Shown here piece by piece: positions 1-6,396 of a DNA stretch of 11,517 nt. Numbering within the stretch: the first letter of the stretch is position 1; the number at the start of each line of letters is the position of its first letter. The position numbers were made by a program, and so were the translations under genes. The stretch comes from an uncultured Bacillaceae bacterium (lineage in GTDB: Bacteria; Bacillota; Bacilli; Bacillales; Caldibacillaceae): positions 1 through 11,517 of the forward strand of contig CALGYZ010000073.1 of assembly GCA_937934645.1 (NCBI GenBank). The letters are read 5' to 3'. Under the pieces are notes generated by a model. That model saw nothing but the letters and a program-made list of their open reading frames with translations. It had not been told where the DNA came from and did not search any database.

Positions 1-2128
1 ACAGGGGAAAATCGATTTCCAAAAATGCCTGTTCTGTTTTATTTTCGTCCTGAAATCCGATCTTAATCACATTCTTAAACCGGTAAAGAATATCACTTTC
101 TTGTGTATTCAAGTGGTTGACATATGGTCTGATATTAAGCGATTGAGCAATATTCATATCCTTCGATGTTTCTTCGAGGAATATATATTCCTTATTTTTC
201 TTTGGTTTTCCTTTCCAGTTAAACACTGCTTCTTTGACTTCCTTGAAAAGCGGTCTTAATCCTTTGACATCGCCTACATTGTATTTATATAAATAATCCA
301 TATATTTTTCATAGGTTTGTTGTCTGAAATCGTCCTGGAAATTTTTCCCCAAGAAATAAGCAAAACGGATGAGTGTAGAATTCAATACTTGCTTAGAAGA
401 GTTCGTTAATTCATAAAAAGCTCCTAAATCTGATAATTGCTCAATCCATTCTTCCTGTTCATCCAGTTCAAGATGTTCCTGAAAAACATCAACAATATTG
501 TTTGTGTTATTCAGTTGCATCAAAACTTCATCAATTTTCTTTGAACGGAAATGAACCGGATCTAATTTCGACAGAACGCTCAGTAAAGGTGAACGATCGG
601 GACTGTCAAAGATTAGATTTGGCAAAAATGCTTCCAATTCCTCAATGATCGAGTTCGTTTCAATATTAGATGGAACGATAATATCATGAATAAAATTTAA
701 AAATGCGCGGGTGGAGATGATCTGTTTATACTGGACACTTGCCTTAATTAATAAATGGGATACAAGTTTACGGACAGTCTCCCTTTTTAATAATCGGTAA
801 TTATACATAAAAGGGGTGTTTAGTCCGTTCTCCATATCCTTTTCATAGGCAGTATGGAAAGGGTTTCCAGGATCGTCTTGAACGATTTTTTCCAGCAATT
901 GAACAAAATAATCAGATTTCGGACCGTCCTTTGTTAATTCATACGGATGATAATCAGAAAAGCTGATCAATTTAAAATGGGTATCCTGAATATTTTCAGA
1001 TAAATAATCACTTTCAAATATTCTGGATTTTTCGATAAATGATGAAAGTTTTGTAAAATGTTTTTTTGCATAATCGGATTCTAAAAAGTTATGAAGTACT
1101 CCCAGGTTGATGGCAAGGATTAATTTTTCATTGGAATGTTCAATATGGTCATCAGAAAAACCTTTAAGCACCTCAGCCAGGGTGTCTAATGAGTTTTTAT
1201 AGGGATCGAAACTTTCTGTCGCATCATTATGAATTTGGTATCCTTCCATTAACTCCGGATGCTCTTCATTCATATATGCCAATAAATGGGATTTCCCGTC
1301 GCCGACACTGCCGCATAACAAAATTAATTGGCTGGTGCTGCTTTCCTTTGCGTCTTCCAGGGCCGTCATTAAATCCCGTTGAATCAGGCGTTCCACATGC
1401 AAATATTTTTTAAATTGACTGAAAGAATCCGATCCTTCTACAGCCTCTTGGGAAGACTCTTTTAATTTCGATAATTCGTATAACAGATAACTGCCATGAA
1501 GTTGTTTGCCTTCAAACCCGTTAACATCAGTTTTATCATCAGCTTTTTCACCGGTGCTACTTGGACCGGATGCCTCATCCGTTGGCTCGGTTTGATCCCT
1601 TTTTTCTTGTATCAGAGCTGCTAGTTGTTGGGATACGGCCGTAAATTGTTTCGACACAATGGACTCAAGCATTTTATTAATTTCTTCCTTATTAATGCCC
1701 TCATCTCTTTTGGGTATTGGGGATTGGTATTCCGGTATTTCTATGTCGTGCGGACCGTATAATTCTAAAAACCATGCAGAAATTTTATATAAATTTTTAT
1801 GGACTTTAAAAGCGAGTTCAAAATCGGCCTGCAAGCTCTCATGGGAAGCTTTGTTGCCGATTGTACGAATCGTATCAAAAGCCCGGGCAATTTCTTTCGT
1901 AAGAATCCTTTCCTGGTCCAGATATTGAACACGATCTACCTGTCTCGAGCTTAATAAATGGGGAAGATTTTCAAATTCCGCCACTTTTTTCGTCATCTTT
2001 TCCGTAAACAAACGGGCTTTTACTAATACCCCATGCGGATCATCAAAAAAAATATCTTCAATACTATTCGCAATTTTAACCAGTTCCGGTTCTAACTCCT
2101 GTAAACAATCAAAAATGGTCTTTGACAT
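1..2128 (-). CDS. dptF: DptF-like ATPase of phosphorothioation-dependent restriction, N-terminal part (runs off left edge)
   Basis: This open frame starts at ATG 2128, preceded by GAGGTGA at good spacing, and is still open at base 1, giving 709 codons. Residues 35-120 resemble a DUF4145 domain (IRTIGNKASHE near 88-98). An acidic, probably flexible linker covers about 175-205. Residues 240-252 (KKYLHVERLIQRD) precede a Walker A loop, LLCGSVGDGKSHLL, with GSVGDGKS at 273-280. IHNDATESFDP (299-309) and LILAINLG (336-343) follow. I recognise this P-loop and the sequence after it as DptF of the Dnd/Dpt system. In that family DptF acts with DptG and DptH to restrict DNA lacking phosphorothioate marks. 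dptG and dptH would lie to the left. No dnd modification gene is upstream, so dptF heads its own transcript. The gene is much A+T-richer than its neighbours, which suggests transfer. The family call is from memory of its motifs; another STAND/AAA-like defence ATPase is possible. Confidence 0.72.
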   Translation of the reverse strand, partial: MSKTIFDCLQELEPELVKIANSIEDIFFDDPHGVLVKARLFTEKMTKKVAEFENLPHLLSSRQVDRVQYLDQERILTKEIARAFDTIRTIGNKASHESLQADFELAFKVHKNLYKISAWFLELYGPHDIEIPEYQSPIPKRDEGINKEEINKMLESIVSKQFTAVSQQLAALIQEKRDQTEPTDEASGPSSTGEKADDKTDVNGFEGKQLHGSYLLYELSKLKESSQEAVEGSDSFSQFKKYLHVERLIQRDLMTALEDAKESSTSQLILLCGSVGDGKSHLLAYMNEEHPELMEGYQIHNDATESFDPYKNSLDTLAEVLKGFSDDHIEHSNEKLILAINLGVLHNFLESDYAKKHFTKLSSFIEKSRIFESDYLSENIQDTHFKLISFSDYHPYELTKDGPKSDYFVQLLEKIVQDDPGNPFHTAYEKDMENGLNTPFMYNYRLLKRETVRKLVSHLLIKASVQYKQIISTRAFLNFIHDIIVPSNIETNSIIEELEAFLPNLIFDSPDRSPLLSVLSKLDPVHFRSKKIDEVLMQLNNTNNIVDVFQEHLELDEQEEWIEQLSDLGAFYELTNSSKQVLNSTLIRFAYFLGKNFQDDFRQQTYEKYMDYLYKYNVGDVKGLRPLFKEVKEAVFNWKGKPKKNKEYIFLEETSKDMNIAQSLNIRPYVNHLNTQESDILYRFKNVIKIGFQDENKTEQAFLEIDFPL

Positions 2129-2168
2129 AATTTTCACCTCAAGAAACAGCTGGCATAAATACATTTTC

Positions 2169-2196
2169 ATTATAACAGAATATGATTCTTCGACAA
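2169..2196 (-). promoter_or_regulatory. Promoter of the dptF transcript
   Basis: On the minus strand TTGTCG (2191-2196) is followed after 16 bases by TATAAT (2169-2174), which is preceded by TG at the extended -10 position. Transcription should begin near 2162, giving a leader of about 34 nt before the dptF start. The match is close to the vegetative (sigma-A) consensus and no operator-like repeat overlaps it. Confidence 0.7.
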
Positions 2197-2299
2197 ATTT
2201 CGAAAAATTTATAAAAATAACAACTCTATTGTTTTATTTTAAATCTGTAATAATGAAAAACGATTATTGAGATGAATATATTATTATAATAATAAAGAA

Positions 2300-2340
2300 A
2301 AAGGACAGCCTGATTATCAATAAGCTTCAGGTTGTCCTTT
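2300..2340 (-). terminator. Stem-loop with U-rich tail, second terminator upstream of dptF
   Basis: The arms 2300-2313 and 2327-2340 pair over 14 positions with one G-U, around a 13-base loop. On the minus strand the stem is followed by a T-rich run (TTTTTCTTTATT), which fits an intrinsic terminator reading leftward. The plus-strand tail is weaker. The catalase already has its own terminator to the right, so this one would insulate the dptF promoter or be left over from a lost gene. Confidence 0.6.
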
Positions 2341-2436
2341 CTCATTTAATTTCTATATAAATCCAAAATTTGTATTATTTATATATAAACTAGAATGCTT
2401 CTGTTTCCAATACAATAAAAAATATCTTAATAAGTG

Positions 2437-2472
2437 CAAAAAAATATCCGGACGCCCGTTTGGGCATCCGGA
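2437..2472 (-). terminator. Intrinsic terminator of the manganese catalase gene
   Basis: The arms 2447-2457 and 2462-2472 form an 11-pair stem with one G-U and a four-base loop, 18 bases after the catalase stop codon. On the minus strand a run of seven T follows within three bases of the stem. Confidence 0.85.
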
Positions 2473-2490
2473 TCATCCGGGTTCGGATGA

Positions 2491-3399
2491 TTAATCACGG
2501 ATGTTGGCTGCGTCTTTAAGCCGCTGATAAATCTTTTCGAAATCGTCCGGATCGATCCCCGGTGCGAATTCTTCTTTGACTTCCGGCAGATCCGGGATCG
2601 GGAATCCTTCCGGTGCCCCTTTGACGACTTCCACCTCGGAGCCGTCATCCGGATGTGTACCGGTCCAGATTTTGGCGATGTCTTCGTAGTCGGAATCACT
2701 CCAGGTGTACAGACGGCGGTGCCAGCCCATCTGCATATATTTCTTCGCGTAGTCGAATTTCTCGTTGTCCAGGCTTGGAATCGGTAACATTTTTGTCAGG
2801 TCAATGCCTGTGACTTTCTCAATCGCTTTGGCATAGGCGACTGTATGTACGCCGCCACGTACCAACAGGTAGCCGATCATTTCGAGCGCTACCGGGTTGT
2901 CTGTCATTTCATACACACGCATCTTATGGGTTCTTGCACCGATTTCCAGGAAGAAGTTGTGCAATAAGTCAAGTAAGAGGTTGCCGCTGTTGAAGACATA
3001 GTCCCCTGTCCACGGTTTTCCATGGGAATCAAACGGTTTGGAGGTTTGGGCCGTATCAATGAAGTGGTACGTATTTCTGGAATCTTTCCCCTTCTCCAAC
3101 GGTTTTTTGTCCGGATCTTTCGGTTCAGTTGTGCCCACCAGCAATAAGTTGACCGTGTTTGCTACTAACTCCACATGTCCGACTTCCTCTGCCGTAATAC
3201 TGGCCACCAGATCATAGAACGGCTTGAATTTTTTCTTTTCCCTGAAGTTAAAGGACTGGAACAAATAGTTGTTCAGTGTGGACATTTCCCCGAAACGTCC
3301 GCCCAATAGCTCCTGTACTGCCGCTGCCGCATTTGGATCCGCATGCTCCGGTTTCGGTAATTCAATCGGAAGCCGGTTGTACCGTTTAAACATGATCAT
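2491..3399 (-). CDS. Manganese (non-haem) catalase
   Basis: It disproportionates hydrogen peroxide to water and oxygen at a dimanganese centre. The 302-residue length is normal for the family. Counted from the chosen start, the expected metal ligands are all in place: E38 (GRFGEMS), E72 and H75 (TAEEVGHVE), E152 (FFLEIGAR) and H185 (GGVHTVAY). Together with the N-terminal block FKRYNRLPIELPKP this makes the family call firm. The tail after about 240 is acidic and proline-rich. I chose the ATG at 3399 because AAAGGGGA lies about five bases upstream. The ATG two codons later (3393, MFKRYNR) is a real alternative, since it is where the family's conserved part begins. The ATG at 3414 precedes the ribosome binding site and is unlikely. 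The gene is monocistronic, with its own terminator. In B. subtilis such enzymes are stress- or spore-linked, but no clear sigma-B site is visible here. Confidence 0.93.
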   Translation of the reverse strand: MIMFKRYNRLPIELPKPEHADPNAAAAVQELLGGRFGEMSTLNNYLFQSFNFREKKKFKPFYDLVASITAEEVGHVELVANTVNLLLVGTTEPKDPDKKPLEKGKDSRNTYHFIDTAQTSKPFDSHGKPWTGDYVFNSGNLLLDLLHNFFLEIGARTHKMRVYEMTDNPVALEMIGYLLVRGGVHTVAYAKAIEKVTGIDLTKMLPIPSLDNEKFDYAKKYMQMGWHRRLYTWSDSDYEDIAKIWTGTHPDDGSEVEVVKGAPEGFPIPDLPEVKEEFAPGIDPDDFEKIYQRLKDAANIRD

Positions 3400-3433
3400 C
3401 CATTCCCCTTTCATATATTTAAAATGTTTTTTT

Positions 3434-3471
3434 TCTAATTCTAATTAGAGCAGATTGTTCAATTGTTGAAC
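3434..3471. promoter_or_regulatory. Paired palindromes upstream of catalase, candidate operators
   Basis: Two separate perfect inverted repeats lie 35-72 bases upstream of the catalase start. The first is TCTAATT-CT-AATTAGA (3434-3449), the second GTTCAA-TTG-TTGAAC (3457-3471). The second contains TTGAAC on the minus strand, which could also be a -35 element with a weak -10 about 17 bases downstream in the first palindrome. The shape of the first is reminiscent of PerR/Fur-type boxes, but its spacing (7-2-7) does not match the 7-1-7 PerR consensus. The identity of any regulator is unknown. Confidence 0.45.
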
Positions 3472-3703
3472 TAAACATTTTCGTGACACTATATTGAAGA
3501 AAATATGATCATATGCGGGTTTTATGTATTTATACCGTAGCAACCTTTGATAACGATAATCCATTTATTAACGGCTTAATTATCAATTAACTTATTATTT
3601 TCTCATTTAGCCGAAAAGTTTTTCAAAAATTAATACATCTTTCCCAAGTATGTCAATTCCGTAAATAACCTTTTACACAAATCAGAATATTGCTTGATGG
3701 CTA

Positions 3704-3747
3704 TGTTACAATATATGAGAATGTAAAATTTATATTCATCGAGGTAA
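3704..3747 (+). promoter_or_regulatory. Extended -10 promoter element and ribosome binding site of the yczE-like gene
   Basis: TGTTACAAT (3704-3712) is an extended -10 element. No good -35 lies at 16-18 bases spacing, as is usual for extended -10 promoters. GAGGTAAG (3740-3747) sits three bases before the ATG at 3751 and fixes that start. Confidence 0.5.
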
Positions 3748-3750
3748 GCA

Positions 3751-4374
3751 ATGAAGCTATTATTCTACACCACAGGGATTCTCATTCTCACTCTGGGTAT
3801 TGCATTGACGGTTCAGTCGGATCTTGGCGCCTCGCCTTTTGATGCCTTGCTGGTCGGGCTGGAGTCAAGTGTGGGGCTGACAGCGGGAAGCTGGGAAGTG
3901 ATCATCGGTTTTCTTCTCATCGGCTTGAATGCGATGTTGGAGAAAAAGCGGCCGGATGTGCTGGCGCTGTTTACATCCTTCACGACCGGTGCCGGGATCG
4001 ATCTCTGGTTGTTTATTTGCCGGCAGTATGTTGTGCCGGACGGGATCATTAGCAAACTTCTTTGTTTCGGCGCCGGATTGTTTTTCATCGGCCTCGGAAC
4101 GGCGGTTTACCTGCAGGCGGAGTTTGCTCCGAACCCGATCGACCTTCTGACACTCGTGTTAAAAAAATTGTTGAACGCGAGTATTTTTCTTTCCCGGACG
4201 GTCATTTACGTCATTTGTCTCATTCTTTCCCTTCTGTTTCAAGGACCGGTCGGAATCGGAACGCTGTTGACCGTTGCCTTCGGGGGCGCGGTATTAAACT
4301 TCTGCATGCCCGTTGCGGAAAAGGTCTACCGCAGGCTGGCAAAAAACTCGGATCATGAACAGTCCGCTGTTTAA
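3751..4374 (+). CDS. yczE: YczE/YyaS/YitT-type integral membrane protein
   Basis: This 207-residue protein has about six hydrophobic segments (near 4-21, 48-64, 70-90, 103-122, 146-164, 166-186) and a short basic C-terminal tail. It shows the internal duplication typical of the family: QSDLGASPFDALLVGL (22-37) is echoed by AEFAPNPIDLLTLVL (123-137), each followed by a membrane segment. The first half resembles B. subtilis YczE (GLTAGSWEVIIGFLLIGLN). YczE is needed for surfactin and bacillaene production in B. subtilis by an unclear mechanism, possibly in membrane assembly. No biosynthetic cluster is visible here, so that role cannot be assumed. It is a single gene, convergent with the ABC-F gene. 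Confidence 0.8.
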   Translation: MKLLFYTTGILILTLGIALTVQSDLGASPFDALLVGLESSVGLTAGSWEVIIGFLLIGLNAMLEKKRPDVLALFTSFTTGAGIDLWLFICRQYVVPDGIISKLLCFGAGLFFIGLGTAVYLQAEFAPNPIDLLTLVLKKLLNASIFLSRTVIYVICLILSLLFQGPVGIGTLLTVAFGGAVLNFCMPVAEKVYRRLAKNSDHEQSAV

Positions 4375-4402
4375 AGGTCCGGATCGGCTTGGGAATACAA
4401 AG

Positions 4403-4440
4403 AAGGAGCGGCCCGGTAAATTCCGGGCAAGCTCCCTTTT
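4403..4440. terminator. Bidirectional terminator between the yczE-like and ABC-F genes
   Basis: GGAGC (4405-4409) pairs with GCTCC (4431-4435), and inside it CCCGG pairs with CCGGG. The plus strand continues with CTTTTGTCTGTT and the minus strand with TTCTTTGT. It lies between the two convergent stop codons (4374 and 4446), so it can end both transcripts. Confidence 0.75.
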
Positions 4441-4445
4441 GTCTG

Positions 4446-6023
4446 TTATTCCGTTTTCTCCATCAATCTTCTTTTTTCTTTCAAGAGTTTTTGAAATTCG
4501 GCTTCCAGTTCTTCCGACGGTTCGATGCTTAACCGGCTTAACACATCGGTGATTTTCATTTCCAGCACCATCAGCCGTTCCTCCCGGTTGTCTTTTGCTT
4601 CCCGTTTTTTTGCCTCCTCATATTCCTCGGCGGTACCGGGGAAGAAATGCATTTTCCCATCGCGGATTTCAATAATTTTCGTGGCGACATTTTTTATAAA
4701 CCGGCGGTCATGGGAGATGAACAGAACAGTGCCTTGATATTCCTTGAGCAGCGATTCCAGTGCTTCGACGGCCTCGATATCCAAAAAGTTCGTCGGTTCA
4801 TCCAGAACAAGGGTGTTGATGTTGCTTAAAAAGATTTTCGCCAGGGCGACTTTCACCTGCTCGCCCCCGCTTAACACGCCGGCCGGTTTAAAGACATCAT
4901 CCCGGTAAAAATGCATGCGGGCCAATACGGTGCGGATTAACGTTTCATCATGCTTTGACGAGCTTTTCACATTTTCCAGGATCGTTTTATCCGGATCAAT
5001 AATTTGCAAATGCTGGTGAAAGTATCCGATTTTCACCGCTGGGGAAACGGTGATTCCTTCTGCGCCGTTGACAATCATATTGATAAAAGTCGTTTTCCCG
5101 CTGCCGTTTGCTCCGGTGACAGCCACTTTGTCTCCGCCGCGGATCTGGAAGCTTGTTTTTTTCCATAACCGGCGGCTGCCGATCACCCCTTCCACGTCTT
5201 CCACCCGGATGATGATCCGGTTTTTTATCGTTTCCTCGTTCGGCAAATCCATCTTCACCGGTGGCAATTCCTTTACTTTCTCCACTTTTTCCAGCTTTTC
5301 AATCCGCGTTTGGATCGCTTTCGCCGTTTTTTGCAGTTTCTTTTGTTTTTTGGCAAAATACGGTTTTGCCCCGGTGATTTTTGCTTCGGATGGGCTTACT
5401 TTTTTCGGCTTTTTCACTGCCCGTTCCGCTTTTTCCTTTTTCTTCCAGAGCGCTTCCTCTAGCTGTTTTTTCTTTTTTACATATTGCTCATAGGCTTTCG
5501 TTTGTTCTTTCCGTTCGAGTTCTTTTTGATCCGCATAGGCGCTGTAATTTCCCGGATAAACGGTCACTTTTCCGTCATCCAGCTCCCAAATGGTTGTACA
5601 CAAGGCGTCAAGAAATGCCCGGTCATGGCTGACGACGACAAAGGCGCCCGGCCGTTCTCGAAGCAATTTTTCCAACCATTCAATATGATTGGTATCGAGA
5701 TGGGTGGTCGGTTCGTCGGCAAAAATGAGCTCAGGATTTTTCGCCATCACATCTAAAATATATTGTTGCGTAATCTCTCCGCCACTTTTTTCCGGATCGG
5801 TCCGTTTCAATTGCGGCAATAGTTCACAACGGCTGTGGCGGATCACATGCCCTTCACCGGGTCTGGTCTTGCCTGCCAAAATGTTTAACAACGTTGTTTT
5901 TCCACTGCCGTTTTTGCCGATCAGGCCGATGCGGTCATTTTCGTAAATGTTCAATTGTTTTACATCGAGCAATAAACGATCCCCTATATAATGTTTTATA
6001 TCATGCGCTTCCAGTAACAGCAT
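4446..6023 (-). CDS. Vga-like ABC-F ribosome-protection protein (antibiotic resistance)
   Basis: This soluble 525-residue ABC-F protein has two ATPase domains and no membrane segments. Domain 1 has Walker A GKNGSGKT (36-43), a shortened signature SGGE (80-83), Walker B DEPTTHLD (103-110) and switch SHD (132-134). The basic, helical interdomain linker runs from about 165 to 260. Domain 2 has GANGSGKT (304-311), LSGGE (384-388), DEPTNFLD (408-415) and SHD (437-439), followed by a charged extension from about 478. The line-up with staphylococcal Vga(A) is close throughout (IKHY.DRLLL, LCTTIWE, GAKPYFA, KPPLKMDL-like and RLSIEPSEELE). Such proteins bind the ribosomal E site and displace lincosamides, streptogramin A and pleuromutilins from the peptidyl-transferase centre. 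ATG 6023 is chosen because GGAG lies eight bases upstream and because it matches the Vga start. The frame continues upstream into the leader but should not be coding. The gene stands alone behind an attenuator leader. Confidence 0.9.
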   Translation of the reverse strand: MLLLEAHDIKHYIGDRLLLDVKQLNIYENDRIGLIGKNGSGKTTLLNILAGKTRPGEGHVIRHSRCELLPQLKRTDPEKSGGEITQQYILDVMAKNPELIFADEPTTHLDTNHIEWLEKLLRERPGAFVVVSHDRAFLDALCTTIWELDDGKVTVYPGNYSAYADQKELERKEQTKAYEQYVKKKKQLEEALWKKKEKAERAVKKPKKVSPSEAKITGAKPYFAKKQKKLQKTAKAIQTRIEKLEKVEKVKELPPVKMDLPNEETIKNRIIIRVEDVEGVIGSRRLWKKTSFQIRGGDKVAVTGANGSGKTTFINMIVNGAEGITVSPAVKIGYFHQHLQIIDPDKTILENVKSSSKHDETLIRTVLARMHFYRDDVFKPAGVLSGGEQVKVALAKIFLSNINTLVLDEPTNFLDIEAVEALESLLKEYQGTVLFISHDRRFIKNVATKIIEIRDGKMHFFPGTAEEYEEAKKREAKDNREERLMVLEMKITDVLSRLSIEPSEELEAEFQKLLKEKRRLMEKTE

Positions 6024-6057
6024 GCAATCATCTCCAATGCTAATCATTATTGGAGAC

Positions 6058-6093
6058 AAAAAATGCCTCCTGCTCTGTCCGGAACAGGAGGCA
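6058..6093 (-). terminator. Attenuator terminator just upstream of the Vga-like gene
   Basis: The nine-base perfect stem TGCCTCCTG/CAGGAGGCA (6085-6093 and 6064-6072) with a 12-base loop is followed on the minus strand by six T (6063-6058). It ends 34 bases before the ABC-F start codon and lies inside its leader, so it would stop transcription before the gene unless prevented. The left arm's CCTCC could pair with GGGGG upstream (6126-6130) as a possible antiterminator. Confidence 0.85.
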
Positions 6094-6143
6094 CAAAGGG
6101 AGCGCATGCCGAAAAAAGAGAGTTCTCCCCCTTTTTTCACATG

Positions 6144-6271
6144 GCTGACATGTACCAATCCTATCCCGGACCAAGCAATGGAAAAAAGCACAAAAAGCCC
6201 CCGTTGTCATAGTGAGGTTTTTTCTTTTCCATTGGACATTCCGGTAGATAGGATTAGTTGCGCATGTCAGC
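6144..6271 (-). repeat. Long inverted-repeat stem-loop in the ABC-F leader
   Basis: Nested perfect helices form between 6263-6271 and 6144-6152 (GCTGACATG/CATGTCAGC, 9 bp), 6247-6255 and 6157-6165 (9 bp), 6241-6244 and 6166-6169 (4 bp), and 6225-6234 and 6176-6185 (10 bp). Only short internal loops separate them, giving a stem of about 32 pairs around an inner loop of about 39 bases. The outermost helix covers the start codon of the minute ORF at 6265. The order and nesting are too regular to be chance. Confidence 0.8.
6254..6265 (-). CDS. Minute upstream ORF (Met-Arg-Asn-stop) in the ABC-F leader
   Basis: ATG CGC AAC TAA begins at 6265 with its start codon inside the outermost leader helix. 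GGAAGG (6280-6285) lies 14 bases upstream, longer than ideal spacing. An in-frame ATG at 6292 would lengthen it to 12 residues (MKRKDEAADMRN) but has no ribosome binding site. Short leader ORFs are used by drug-responsive leaders of this gene class as the place where a ribosome stalls. Whether this one is translated cannot be told from the sequence. Confidence 0.35.
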   Translation of the reverse strand: MRN

Positions 6272-6306
6272 TGCTTCATCCTTCCGTTTCATTTTTCGTT
6301 ATCTTT

Positions 6307-6336
6307 ACTTTAACGGATACCACATTCGGCTGTCAA
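6307..6336 (-). promoter_or_regulatory. Promoter of the Vga-like gene
   Basis: On the minus strand a perfect TTGACA -35 (6331-6336) is followed after 18 bases by TAAAGT (6307-6312), or after 17 by TTAAAG. Transcription would start near 6300. A strong promoter in front of an early terminator fits control by attenuation rather than by a repressor. Confidence 0.7.
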
Positions 6337-6396
6337 TAAAAAATTTACTAGAAAAGTTTTATCCCGGCCGGTTTTCCTTCCCTTAATCCCAATAGA

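Larger units (their letters stand above)
2129..2490. other. A+T-rich spacer between dptF and the catalase gene
   Basis: These 362 bases hold the dptF ribosome binding site and promoter on the left, a stem-loop at 2300-2340, and the catalase terminator at 2447-2472. The rest is very A+T-rich with no convincing coding frame, tRNA or insertion-sequence end. The composition changes across this spacer, so it is the likeliest place for a genomic-island boundary. I did not find a duplicated attachment site. Confidence 0.6.
3400..3750. other. Divergent intergenic region between catalase and yczE-like gene
   Basis: This 351-base stretch is A+T-rich. Near the catalase end it holds two perfect palindromes (3434-3449 and 3457-3471), and near the other end the -10 element and ribosome binding site of the membrane-protein gene. 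The middle, about 3480-3690, shows no convincing coding frame, hairpin terminator or RNA gene. Confidence 0.6.
6024..6300 (-). promoter_or_regulatory. Structured 5' leader with attenuator controlling the Vga-like gene
   Basis: About 275 nt separate the predicted transcription start (near 6300) and the ABC-F start codon. In transcript order the leader holds a minute ORF, a long multi-helix stem-loop (6271 to 6144), a purine-rich segment (6131-6125, GGGGGAG), and a terminator hairpin (6093-6064) with six U. Then come the gene's ribosome binding site and start. Drug-responsive termination and antitermination leaders are known for the ABC-F genes vmlR, vga(A) and Listeria lmo0919. This leader has the same parts. 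Read-through when a ribosome stalls is the inferred mechanism. Confidence 0.72.

Noticed and set aside
1189..1928. Plus-strand frames of 74 and 89 codons opposite dptF
   Set aside because: They lack ribosome binding sites and family features, and the minus-strand frame is continuously open with a P-loop motif.
2129..2490. Attachment site, tRNA end or insertion-sequence end at the island boundary
   Set aside because: I looked for terminal inverted repeats, short direct duplications and tRNA-like cloverleaf segments and found none I could support.
5050..5493. 147-codon plus-strand frame inside the ABC-F gene
   Set aside because: It is low-complexity Phe/Ser-rich antisense of the lysine-rich ABC-F linker and a conserved domain, with no ribosome binding site.
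6024..6191. Upstream extension of the ABC-F reading frame by 56 codons
   Set aside because: The Vga family starts at the equivalent of 6023, a good ribosome binding site precedes that ATG, and the extension lies over a terminator hairpin.
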